Shown here: in pieces, positions 10,727 through 19,228 of the stretch
Numbering within the stretch: the stretch's first letter is position 1
Layout of the letters: each line of letters starts with the position of its first letter
NCBI RefSeq assembly: GCF_016827605.1
Contig: NZ_JAEPJQ010000002.1
Coordinates: 558,001-622,000, forward strand
From: Hyunsoonleella ulvae
GTDB taxonomy: Bacteria > Bacteroidota > Bacteroidia > Flavobacteriales > Flavobacteriaceae
Direction of reading: 5' to 3'
Length of the DNA: 64,000 bases
The notes under the pieces: model-generated
The model's database searches: none
Seen by the model: the letters and a program-made list of their open reading frames with translations, nothing else
What the model was told of the DNA's origin: nothing
Made by a program: the position numbers and the translations under genes

Positions 10727-10763
10727 TCTTGTTTTATATTCTTTATTATGGTACTACTTCAAC

Positions 10764-11846
10764 CTATTTTGTAACCACATCCCAAACTTTAGAACGTATA
10801 GATTTACCATCTTTGTTTTCAATGGTTAGTACCACAGTCCAATGGTCTGCAGAATTATATTGATGCACTGGATTTTGTTCATTAGAAGTAATTCCATCTC
10901 CAAAATCCCAAGTCCACTTCTGAATATTACCCACAGATTCATCTTTAAAAGCGAAAACACGCTTATCTCTATCAACCTCGACAAAAGACCAATTTGCTTG
11001 TAATTCTGGTTTCAACTCTTTGATTAAAGGCATTAATCTAAAATGATTCATAAAATCGCCATCATGAATCATTTTAATATTATGTGCTAGGTTTATAAAA
11101 TCCTTTCTTTCCTTGTTATCGTCGTCATAGTCGAGAACGCTCCAAGACATAGCAATAATTTCATTCTCTTTCAAGGTTGAAACCGCAGAACGATCAAAAC
11201 CCTCAATAGCCGCATAATCAAATGGTGTTATCCAAAACTCCAGCTTAAGTGTACCTGATTTACCTTGTTCTAAATTATGCTCGTAAGCTGCGTTAGCATA
11301 AGGAAAGTCTTTAATCCAAGGGGTATTTCCCCAAACCATCGCCCAGTCTTTATTTTTTGCAGGGATGAAAACATGGTAGTTTTGTGCATGCGCGCCATGA
11401 CCTCTAAAATGTAATTCTTCAATAGGAATATGTTTTTTATTGGCGTTCCATTTTTTTATAAAATTACCTCCAGAAACATCAGCATCTACCACCAATTCAA
11501 AAATATCTTGTTTAATATCAAGTTGTTCAAATTCCCAGAAATCATCAAAAACCTCAACATAAAAATACAATCGGTTTAGGTCTTTGACCCAACCTACTTT
11601 TACCGAGATATCCAAATCGGTAGCATCTAGATTAAAACCTATACCATTAATAGATTCTTTCATTTGGTCTAAGCCTATAGCGAAGTTTTCTGAAACTAGA
11701 TTCCAATCTGAAAAGTCCCCATCTATTCTTGGGATTTTGTTCTGTGGAAACTGAAAAATAGGGTAAATAGTATCACGACTAGATTGCAAATAAGAGTTAC
11801 GCAAACCAAATCCAAGAACCAATACAAAACAAAAAAGTAACCGCAT
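10764..11846 (-). CDS. Secreted CBM9-like plus PKD protein
   Basis: 360 residues with an N-terminal signal-like segment. Residues about 30-270 look like a CBM9/DOMON-type beta-sandwich: the opening PRIDGDFSDWN, then alternating strands with LYFYVEVFDDFWEF and FELVVDAD, is typical of family-9-like sugar-binding domains. The C-terminal 80 residues form one PKD domain with WDFGDG. No catalytic motif is visible, so I infer a surface glycan-binding or accessory role. It is the first gene of a probable operon running left to position 1 and has a tandem CAKG-type site 113 bp upstream. No close homologue is recognised. Confidence 0.6.
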   Translation of the reverse strand: MRLLFCFVLVLGFGLRNSYLQSSRDTIYPIFQFPQNKIPRIDGDFSDWNLVSENFAIGLDQMKESINGIGFNLDATDLDISVKVGWVKDLNRLYFYVEVFDDFWEFEQLDIKQDIFELVVDADVSGGNFIKKWNANKKHIPIEELHFRGHGAHAQNYHVFIPAKNKDWAMVWGNTPWIKDFPYANAAYEHNLEQGKSGTLKLEFWITPFDYAAIEGFDRSAVSTLKENEIIAMSWSVLDYDDDNKERKDFINLAHNIKMIHDGDFMNHFRLMPLIKELKPELQANWSFVEVDRDKRVFAFKDESVGNIQKWTWDFGDGITSNEQNPVHQYNSADHWTVVLTIENKDGKSIRSKVWDVVTK

Positions 11847-11958
11847 ATTAGTCTATTTGATATTCAATTTAAGCCTTGTCGTTATTAAAAATATTGGGTT
11901 GAAACTACTTTGTTATTCATTGGAGTTATTAAATTTAACTCTAGTCCGCCTTTTAATT

Positions 11959-11975
11959 ATCCTGTAATGTCATGG
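11959..11975 (-). promoter_or_regulatory. Tandem CAKG box, degenerate copy
   Basis: In the direction of the downstream gene it reads CATGACATTACAGGATAA: two CAKG half-sites with a 10-bp period. It is 113 bp upstream of the CBM9-like/PKD gene. The half-site spacing and the trailing GATAA match the copies at 30552, 32713 and 38051. It is a candidate operator for the long unit 11846 to 1. Confidence 0.45.
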
Positions 11976-11988
11976 CGAAAATAAAATT

Positions 11989-13401
11989 CTAGCAAATTCT
12001 AACCACTCTGAGATTTAGTAAATTTCCTAACTTCTCAATCTTATTCGCTATGCGCCCTACACCTATGGCACAATGATGAGAAGGCCCTTGTTTAGACCAT
12101 TCGTTCATAAATGCTCTAGCACCAATAGAAAAACGATAACGGCTGTTGGTATTACCTATATGAAGTACAGGCCCTTCAACAGATTCTCCTTCTGCAACTA
12201 ACAAAAACACATCGTCTTTACCTTCTACCACAGATAACAAGGTCACTGGACCATGTTGCACCGTCATTTGAATAGATAAGCCTTTTCCTGGTTTACCATG
12301 ATAAACAGGAAGCGGAACTAATTGCACTTTTCCTTCAGCAATGGCAAAATGTGCTGGACCATCATGCCCTAACATGACGATATCATCATTAAAATCCATA
12401 GCATAGAACTCTGAGAACGAACCGCCAACCCCAAAGGCATCCATAATTTTCATAGCTTGAGCATTCTTCACTTCATACTCTCCTGCTACGGGCACATTTT
12501 TCCCTGTTAGAAGTGTATTTCCTGCGATAACAGAGGTAACAATATTTTCATATTCGTTGGCTGTTTCGCCTTCATAATAATAGGCCATAGAGCCCAAATT
12601 ATGGTTTTCAACCAATTTATCTAAAGCTATTGAAGTTTTTGCGGCACGTACCAATTCTGATTGTTCACAGGCATCAATTACTTCAAAAGTGTTTCTAAAT
12701 TCAGTAATTTTTTCTTCAACTTCAGCTTCGGTTACTGCATCTCTGTATTTTTTCACTTCACACATTTCAACAATTTCAATGTGTGTACCAAAGGCTGCTG
12801 ATTGTTTAGTTAAATCTGCGTAAACATCTAACATACCACAGTAATAATGCCCCAAAACACCTAAGCGATTATTCGCCATAACTTTAGCCACTTTGGCGGC
12901 ATCAATCCAATCTTGTATTTCTTCCCAAACTACTGACTCGTCTAAATACCCAGTTACAAATTCATAGCTGATGCCTGAACGATTAAAAACATTTGCCAAT
13001 TCTGGTACAGAACAGGCTTGACAATGTGCCAACCATTCGCCTGTCATTTTCCCTCTATCGCCCAGCTGATTAAAACTATCATAATCAATAGCAGCTACAG
13101 GTTGTATGTTTAAAATAATGGTTGGGCATTTCAATTTCTGTACTACGGGCAATACTGTAGAGGATAATGCGTAGGTAGATACATATAAAAATAAGAGGTC
13201 TACATCTTCTGTTTTTAAAATTTGTGCTTTTTCCCTTGCTACTTCTGGAGCATCTACAAGTCCTACATTTACCACCTGGGCTCCAAAACCTTCCATCTTA
13301 TTGGCTATTTGTTGTTGGTAGCCCTCTAGGCGTTCTAATAATCCTTCAAATTGGGGCCAATAGGTATCTAATCCAATACCAAATAATCCTACTTTTACCA
13401 T
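11989..13401 (-). CDS. L-arabinose/L-fucose-isomerase-fold sugar isomerase
   Basis: 470 residues, cytoplasmic (no signal). It resembles the L-arabinose isomerase family. The expected metal-ligand tetrad can be placed at E308 (AGEYE), E331 (GSFSEFYAMDF), H346 (LGHDGPAH) and H442 (GPSHHC), matching the E/E/H/H pattern of AraA. It would interconvert an aldose and a ketose. L-rhamnose, L-fucose, L-arabinose or xylose-type products of ulvan are possible; it is not the classical RhaA family. It appears to be a separate unit, with a 313-bp upstream region carrying the 33-bp element also found at the araC-type gene. The substrate is unassigned. Confidence 0.75.
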   Translation of the reverse strand: MVKVGLFGIGLDTYWPQFEGLLERLEGYQQQIANKMEGFGAQVVNVGLVDAPEVAREKAQILKTEDVDLLFLYVSTYALSSTVLPVVQKLKCPTIILNIQPVAAIDYDSFNQLGDRGKMTGEWLAHCQACSVPELANVFNRSGISYEFVTGYLDESVVWEEIQDWIDAAKVAKVMANNRLGVLGHYYCGMLDVYADLTKQSAAFGTHIEIVEMCEVKKYRDAVTEAEVEEKITEFRNTFEVIDACEQSELVRAAKTSIALDKLVENHNLGSMAYYYEGETANEYENIVTSVIAGNTLLTGKNVPVAGEYEVKNAQAMKIMDAFGVGGSFSEFYAMDFNDDIVMLGHDGPAHFAIAEGKVQLVPLPVYHGKPGKGLSIQMTVQHGPVTLLSVVEGKDDVFLLVAEGESVEGPVLHIGNTNSRYRFSIGARAFMNEWSKQGPSHHCAIGVGRIANKIEKLGNLLNLRVVRIC

Positions 13402-13714
13402 TATTACATTGATTTATTTTTAAACTTAAATTAAAGAACAACAAGGCTTATAATTTACCTCAGAAAAGATTTTGAGGTGCCTTAAGCATGTTCATTATCT
13501 TATTTCCTAAACAACTTAGGAATAACACATAAATGCCTATTTAAAACAAATAGGAATGTAAAATACGTGGATACTCTTTAAAAACACAATTCATGTTTTG
13601 ATATATTTATTGCACAAAATGATATCAAAATATACTAAACACGGGACTATTACACCTAGTATATTTAACAAACAACCATATATTATGCATGTAAATAATG
13701 CCTATTTTGATTAA
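13402..13714. other. 313-bp intergenic region upstream of the isomerase gene
   Basis: No coding sequence is seen. It holds the 33-bp element at 13598-13630. The rest is AT-rich with no clear terminator or exact TAnnTTTG box. Confidence 0.6.
13596..13630. promoter_or_regulatory. 33-bp element with inverted repeat, shared with araC start region
   Basis: Perfect 9-bp inverted arms TTTTGATAT (13596-13604) and ATATCAAAA (13622-13630) flank a 17-nt centre containing TTGCACAAAATG. Positions 13598-13630 match 27602-27634 at 30 of 33 bases. It lies about 195-230 bp upstream of the isomerase start. I infer a binding site for the locus AraC-type regulator or another sugar-responsive factor. Confidence 0.55.
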
Positions 13715-14566
13715 CTATTGAGGGGTTTTCTCTATATAGTTTAATAACATATCTTTTACCTGATATACGGCTGGTTGTATTTCTCCGTCATTTACATTGG
13801 CACCTGTTATCCAATAATATATCATTCCTGCATCAGAACAATCCCATTTGCCTTTTTGGAATTTTACAACATTATCAACCTCGGCAATCTTACCCATTAA
13901 CCAAATCCAGTTTAAGCGACTATCTTTATGATTTTTGGCCCAATCCCATTGTGCTTCATCAACTTTAAGTAAGATGTTTTGGTCAGGAATGCGAACTTCT
14001 TCCACTCCAAATTCTAAAATTTCTTCCCATGCATAGAATTTTCCTGTTTGGTCGTTTGCTGGATGGTGGGTAATTACTTTTACGTATTTATGCTTAGACT
14101 TTAGAGATACATCTAAAGCCATTCCTATTAAATCTGGTTCTCCTGCTTCTACTATCCATAGGGGATTTTCTTTTGTAGATGCATTAATGGCTTTAGCTAA
14201 ATCTTTTACAGCCTTATCTAAATTCCATTTTACATCAATAAACGTTAAATGCTCAAAGCCTCCCCAACGTCTGGCAGTGCCATCGCACGTAGTTTGCATT
14301 AATGCGTGACGTTCATGCTCTGCTTCTTTTGAGATTCTCTTGGTTGGAACTATATCACAACTATGCGAATAATGTACCAACCTATCTTCCAGACCTGCTG
14401 CACGAATTATAGCAAGTGAAACCGCTGTACCACCAAGGTCATCGGGGTCTGGCGAATTACCATCTGCTACTACAGCTATGCGACCAGCTGGAGGGTTTAC
14501 TTGCTGGGAAAAACCATTACTAGTGATTGCAAAACAAGTTAGTATCGTAAAAAATATTTTAGCCAT
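13715..14566 (-). CDS. Secreted nucleoside-hydrolase-like protein (DUF1593-like)
   Basis: 283 residues with a signal peptide (about 20 residues, ending NGFSQ). The mature start GRIAVVADGNSPDPDDLGG resembles the Asp-rich metal/ribose loop at the N-terminus of nucleoside-hydrolase-fold proteins, including DUF1593 proteins often found with polysaccharide-degrading enzymes. WIVEAGEPDLIG near 130-142 also fits that fold. A hydrolase acting on a glycoside is possible, but the substrate is unknown and I do not claim activity on nucleosides. It is 19 bp after the 422-residue secreted protein gene, so the two are probably co-expressed and may work together. Confidence 0.5.
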   Translation of the reverse strand: MAKIFFTILTCFAITSNGFSQQVNPPAGRIAVVADGNSPDPDDLGGTAVSLAIIRAAGLEDRLVHYSHSCDIVPTKRISKEAEHERHALMQTTCDGTARRWGGFEHLTFIDVKWNLDKAVKDLAKAINASTKENPLWIVEAGEPDLIGMALDVSLKSKHKYVKVITHHPANDQTGKFYAWEEILEFGVEEVRIPDQNILLKVDEAQWDWAKNHKDSRLNWIWLMGKIAEVDNVVKFQKGKWDCSDAGMIYYWITGANVNDGEIQPAVYQVKDMLLNYIEKTPQ

Positions 14567-14585
14567 TTTAATTCTGTTTTAAATT

Positions 14586-15854
14586 TTAGTTTTGAGAATA
14601 GGTTGATGGTGCATCTAGTATTTTTTTTCCCTTACCTGATGGGGTAAAGATGATACCTGCCCATCTCCCTCTCGTAAATTCTTTTCCATCTGTACCTACT
14701 TTAGCTTTCACAGTGATTTTATCGCCTTTATTCAATTTTACTTTTTTCCATATTTTGGTGGAATTTTTACCTTCTTCAAACATATACCCTGATATTTGTG
14801 GTTGATAGGTCCCTAATAACTTCCCGTTGATTGACAACTGAAATGTAGAACTACCATCGCTCTCTGCTACACCAACAAATACTATATCATAAACTCCACT
14901 CTTAAATTGAAATGCCGTACTTGATATGGCTTTTTTATGGGTTTTGGGATTTATTGCCATCCAATTATTGCCATTTTTATAAAAATCTGTTCCTAACGCA
15001 GGAAATTCTTGAGATGCTATCCACTTATTATCTGGTAATGCCGTAGCTATTGTTTTAAAGTAATTCTTTTTAATAACTGGTGCTGCTACGGTTGGATAAG
15101 GTTTCGGTAAAGTTTTATTAGCTTTTACCGTAGTCCCTTTACCCTTCGGGATATAGAATTTATCTGTTGTTAAAATAAATTTATCAAATTCAAAACCGTC
15201 TTCACGCATACTAAACTGAATATCGTGTACTCCAGCTTTTTTAATATCTAAATAAATATCGTGAGGAATACCACAATGTATTTCCTTGGTACGTTGTTTA
15301 CTTGCCCATGTCCATTTATTTTTACCTTCACACCATTGCATGCGTTGTCCACTTTCTGGCCATTCATCATTTAACCCAACATGTATCCCATTATCTTCAC
15401 TTCCTGTGCTAAATACTCGTGCCCAAACATAATAGCGTCCTGGACTATTAAATTTAACTTTATAATGTACTGTAGCTACAGCCCCTGGCACATCACTAAA
15501 ATTATTACCTTTTACCAATGCATCATCATGTGTAATTCTGGTATCAGGCAAAACCTCTATGTAGGCATTATTGCTAGCCCCATAAACATGTAAAGTATCT
15601 GCATCCCTTCCTGCATTGGCTTCTTCAAACTTAGAGGCTCGGTACCATTGTCGTACATCTGTTTTTGACTGTTTATAGAAAAACTCAGCTTCTACTGCTA
15701 CTATGCCTGACTTTTCTTCAAATATTACACTTTCACTAACAATTGGTTCGATCAATTTTTTAGATTGCGCTTTTAATATATAGCTCACACCAATAAGCAT
15801 CAAGAATAGTATTTGTTTCTTTTTTATTGATCTGATTTGTTTTAATTTGTTCAT
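14586..15854 (-). CDS. Secreted two-domain beta-sandwich protein, probable glycan-binding
   Basis: 422 residues with an N-terminal hydrophobic signal after a long basic stretch (IRSIKKKQ). Residues about 40-235 read like a CBM6/35-like or GH115-C-terminal-like domain: VAVEAEFFYKQ at the start, GRYYVWARVFSTGSEDNG in the middle, and HDIQFSMREDGFEFDKFILT at the end. A second beta-rich domain covers about 270-410. No catalytic signature is recognised. I infer a carbohydrate-binding or accessory surface protein. It heads a two-gene unit with the DUF1593-like gene and has a tandem CATG copy of the CAKG box 100 bp upstream. Confidence 0.5.
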   Translation of the reverse strand: MNKLKQIRSIKKKQILFLMLIGVSYILKAQSKKLIEPIVSESVIFEEKSGIVAVEAEFFYKQSKTDVRQWYRASKFEEANAGRDADTLHVYGASNNAYIEVLPDTRITHDDALVKGNNFSDVPGAVATVHYKVKFNSPGRYYVWARVFSTGSEDNGIHVGLNDEWPESGQRMQWCEGKNKWTWASKQRTKEIHCGIPHDIYLDIKKAGVHDIQFSMREDGFEFDKFILTTDKFYIPKGKGTTVKANKTLPKPYPTVAAPVIKKNYFKTIATALPDNKWIASQEFPALGTDFYKNGNNWMAINPKTHKKAISSTAFQFKSGVYDIVFVGVAESDGSSTFQLSINGKLLGTYQPQISGYMFEEGKNSTKIWKKVKLNKGDKITVKAKVGTDGKEFTRGRWAGIIFTPSGKGKKILDAPSTYSQN

Positions 15855-15953
15855 GCTTAATTGTAAATTATTATTGAAGGCTTGGTGGAATACGCCTAGT
15901 TAAATATCTACCATTCCTTAAGAACAATAATAATGGTTTTCAATACTTTTTGT

Positions 15954-15970
15954 ATCATGTACTCTCATGT
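15954..15970 (-). promoter_or_regulatory. Tandem CATG copy of the CAKG box
   Basis: In the gene direction it reads ACATGAGAGTACATGATAC: two CATG half-sites exactly 10 bp apart, followed by GATAC as in the copy at 32713. It lies about 100 bp upstream of the 422-residue protein gene, just past the stop of the preceding GH78 gene. Confidence 0.45.
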
Positions 15971-15976
15971 CTTTGT

Positions 15977-18900
15977 TTACTTATAAAAAATTTTCAATTC
16001 TTTGATAGAAGGTGCTTTTTTAGCATCTAATATGAGTAGTCTACATTTTACAGTTGTCACACTATCAAAATCATGTGTTTTATTTGCTCCACAAGTGGTT
16101 CCTTCTGCTATATCTTTCCACTCGTTATTTTTCCAATATTGTAGTTTGTATGATGTGATATTATTTTCAAACTCATCAATAATTATCTGATTGAACGTTT
16201 GTGGTTGTATCCACTCAAATTCTAAATATTGATTTTTTGTTTCAGTAGCCAACCAGCGAGTTTCATCATTGTCATCATTCACTCTAAACGCCTCAAAAAC
16301 AGGTAATTTTTCTGTTTGAATAAACATAGATGATGCGTTTAACCTTGCTAGTTTAGATAGGTTTTTAATTCTTCCAAGTGGTCTAGGGAATTGTGTGTCT
16401 GGTAACTTACCTACCTTAAAATCATAAACGCCAGAAGCCACATTGTGTATTACATAATTACCAACAGCTTCACTATTTTCGCTACCTATATATACTATAC
16501 CTTCTGAACTTTCAGCTAATTGTCCGCCCTCGTTTATTTCATCTTTGTTATTTGCAGGTAGATATACTTTTGCAGTAGTGTTCACAGGAATTTCTATGTG
16601 AAATACTGCGCCACCATCTTCTTTTTTCCAATTTACAACTACATTACCGTACATAGATTGGTAAGATGTATTGGCATACTCTAAATCTTTTACTGGTGTT
16701 GGTTTAATAAGCATGTTTTGCATGCCCAATTGTTCTGGATTAGGGCGAATACCCGCAAAACCTTTTACAAAATAACCACCAATACCAGTATAACAGGTAT
16801 GTATTTGGCTATTTCCTATGGCAGACCAACGTTCTGGCCACACCGTTTTACCTTGCTCTAAAAAGTACCCATAGCTTGGGTGGTGTTTGTCTTTTAGTAA
16901 TTCATGAATTAAATCCATACGCTCTCCATATTCGGTAAAATATCGCGTGTAGAGTGCTTGTCCAGAGCTTCCTGTATCGTAATATGGAAATTTATATAAT
17001 ACGTTATCTGCTAAATGCGCTTCTACTTTTTTCTTTTCTGATTCTGGTGTAACACCTGCTAACAGAGCAAAGGCTTGGTCTACCTGTTGCCCATTACCAT
17101 AAGTACCTGCTTCTGGGTTATAAAACAGTTTATGTGTAGCCTCTCGTTGTACTTTTAAACGCTGTGCATATTGTGTTGCATCTTCTGTTTTACCTAGTGT
17201 TGTTGCAATATTTTGTGCGTTTTCTAACATAAAGGCATATAAGCAATTGTTAAAATGAAGTGCTTCAGGCGAGTTACTGCTCGTCCAAAAATTACCTCGT
17301 GGTGTACACCAATCGCCTAGTCCTGGAAATTGTCTTGCACCTTGCTCTCCCGCTTTTAGCGCCCCTCCTGTTTCGTAGTTGGAATTCTTATACAGCCATG
17401 TCATCCACCTTGTCATAGACTCATAATTGTCCTCTAATATTTTTTTATCGCCCAACATTCTGTAGGTTTCCCAAATGGTTAACGGGCTATTGGCTTTCCA
17501 CATTAAAAATGGTCGGTCTTCTTCATTGATAACCGCACGTATTTTCCCATCGTCAAATTGCGCATCTCTGGTATATTGTAAATATTGGTCCATATAGGCA
17601 CCACTTTCGTAATTAGGTAAAGCGTCGCCGTACATGGCCGCAACGGTTACTTCTCCCCAACCACGTCTTTCTCGGTGTGGGCAATCTACCAAAATTCCAT
17701 CCATAGTATTGGCTAAATACGTATCTAAGTTTACCTTGTAAATCTTATTAAGTAAGGCATCAGAAGATTTAAATTGGCTTATTTGCTTTCTATCGTTGGT
17801 TACCACGTAGCCTTTTGCATCATAAACTCTAGGCTCATTCTTTAAACCATACACGGTTATCCATCTTCCTCCTGCAACATTAAAACGGTTGGTAAACTTA
17901 CCTTTTCCAGATTTTCCAAAAATGTACTTGCTTTTTTGGTTCCAATTCATGACCACTTCTTTTCTGTCGCTTATCTCAAAAAGCACCGAATCGCCCTCAA
18001 CACCATTGTAAAGATTCATCTCAAAAAAGCCAGTGTAATTTCTTCCCATATCAATAAGGTAAGTTCCATCTTTATTAGCTCTAACCGCAATAGGCTTTAT
18101 TTCTTCAAACTTTACTTGAGGCTCTACTATTTGCGCACTTAATTTGGCTTTTATCGGGGTATATTCTGCCCGTACTTCTCTATTTTTATTGCTGTTTAGC
18201 GCAAAACTTATATTATTCCCCTCTGGTACTTTTTTATTCAATTCGTTATGATTGTATACGGTTGCGTTTATCCAATTAGAATCGTCATAATCTGCCGTAT
18301 TCCAATCATCCTCTCGTTTTCTATCATCTATAGTTTCGCCTCCAAAACGCAAAATATCCCAATCGCCATAATATTCTGAATAACTCTTTTTAGTTTTCCA
18401 AGAGGTGTCTGTTTTTAATGTAATATGCTCGCCTCCTGCTACAATTTCAGCTTGAGCTTTAAATACAAATGGAATTTGGCGATACTCGCGAATACGCCTC
18501 CATCTAGACCATCCTGCTGCATGCCATATAGCAATTACGTTATCGCCTTCTTTTAATTTATCCGTGACATCGTAGGTTAAATACGGGATACGTTTTTTCA
18601 TATATGAAGACACAGGATTCAAGACATTATCTGTGATTTTTTCACCATTTACATACAATTCATGGTAACCAAAAGATCCTACGAATACAAATGCTGATTC
18701 TGCGTTTTCCTTAAGCTCAAAATTCTTTCTATACCAGTTGTGGTCTGTTTTTTTTTGGTCTGCTTTCATAATCCAATCGCCTTTCCAATCGGCTTGCTTT
18801 AACAAACCCATTGAAAAATATGCAGGCTCGCTCCAATTGGAAACCGCACCATCTTTATCCCATACTTTTACCTTCCAGAAATATTTTTTTGCAGATGCTA

Positions 18901-19222
18901 AAGAGGTGCCTTGGTAGGTGTTATTTACCGACTGATTTGAGCTTACTTTACCAGAATCCCAGATGTCTCCAGTATTTTTATTTAAATTCTCTAAACTACT
19001 GGCTACAAGTATTTGATAAGCAGTTTGCTTTTGTCCTCTGGTTGTTGCTTCATCAAGCAGTTTCCAACTTAATCTAGGTGCCACATTATCTATACCTAGC
19101 GGATTTATTTTGTACTCACAACGTAAATCGTTTGCTTTTAAAGATGAAGGTTGACAACTAATTAAAGTACTTAGTACTACTGCTAAACTTAGGAAAATTG
19201 TTATACTCCTTTTCATTTTCAT
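15977..19222 (-). CDS. GH78 alpha-L-rhamnosidase with C-terminal discoidin domain (lipoprotein)
   Basis: 1081 residues with a lipoprotein signal ending LISC (Cys23). Order of parts: Fn3-like rhamnosidase N domain (about 33-140), jelly-roll domains, helical barrel, C-terminal beta-sandwich, then an F5/8-type-C (CBM32-like) domain in the last 140 residues. The catalytic loop DCPHRERRGWGE spans 513-524; D513 and E518 fit the GH78 pattern, with Glu524 where many GH78 enzymes have Asp. It should hydrolyse terminal alpha-L-rhamnose at the outer membrane or in the periplasm. It is a clear paralogue of the 1088-residue protein at 24181-27447 and ends the unit starting at 27447. Confidence 0.9.
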   Translation of the reverse strand: MKMKRSITIFLSLAVVLSTLISCQPSSLKANDLRCEYKINPLGIDNVAPRLSWKLLDEATTRGQKQTAYQILVASSLENLNKNTGDIWDSGKVSSNQSVNNTYQGTSLASAKKYFWKVKVWDKDGAVSNWSEPAYFSMGLLKQADWKGDWIMKADQKKTDHNWYRKNFELKENAESAFVFVGSFGYHELYVNGEKITDNVLNPVSSYMKKRIPYLTYDVTDKLKEGDNVIAIWHAAGWSRWRRIREYRQIPFVFKAQAEIVAGGEHITLKTDTSWKTKKSYSEYYGDWDILRFGGETIDDRKREDDWNTADYDDSNWINATVYNHNELNKKVPEGNNISFALNSNKNREVRAEYTPIKAKLSAQIVEPQVKFEEIKPIAVRANKDGTYLIDMGRNYTGFFEMNLYNGVEGDSVLFEISDRKEVVMNWNQKSKYIFGKSGKGKFTNRFNVAGGRWITVYGLKNEPRVYDAKGYVVTNDRKQISQFKSSDALLNKIYKVNLDTYLANTMDGILVDCPHRERRGWGEVTVAAMYGDALPNYESGAYMDQYLQYTRDAQFDDGKIRAVINEEDRPFLMWKANSPLTIWETYRMLGDKKILEDNYESMTRWMTWLYKNSNYETGGALKAGEQGARQFPGLGDWCTPRGNFWTSSNSPEALHFNNCLYAFMLENAQNIATTLGKTEDATQYAQRLKVQREATHKLFYNPEAGTYGNGQQVDQAFALLAGVTPESEKKKVEAHLADNVLYKFPYYDTGSSGQALYTRYFTEYGERMDLIHELLKDKHHPSYGYFLEQGKTVWPERWSAIGNSQIHTCYTGIGGYFVKGFAGIRPNPEQLGMQNMLIKPTPVKDLEYANTSYQSMYGNVVVNWKKEDGGAVFHIEIPVNTTAKVYLPANNKDEINEGGQLAESSEGIVYIGSENSEAVGNYVIHNVASGVYDFKVGKLPDTQFPRPLGRIKNLSKLARLNASSMFIQTEKLPVFEAFRVNDDNDETRWLATETKNQYLEFEWIQPQTFNQIIIDEFENNITSYKLQYWKNNEWKDIAEGTTCGANKTHDFDSVTTVKCRLLILDAKKAPSIKELKIFYK

Positions 19223-19228
19223 TTTATT

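Noticed and set aside
12529-13401. Isomerase called as classical rhamnose isomerase RhaA.
   Set aside because: Its motifs follow the arabinose/fucose-isomerase fold (E308, E331, H346, H442) rather than the TIM-barrel RhaA family.
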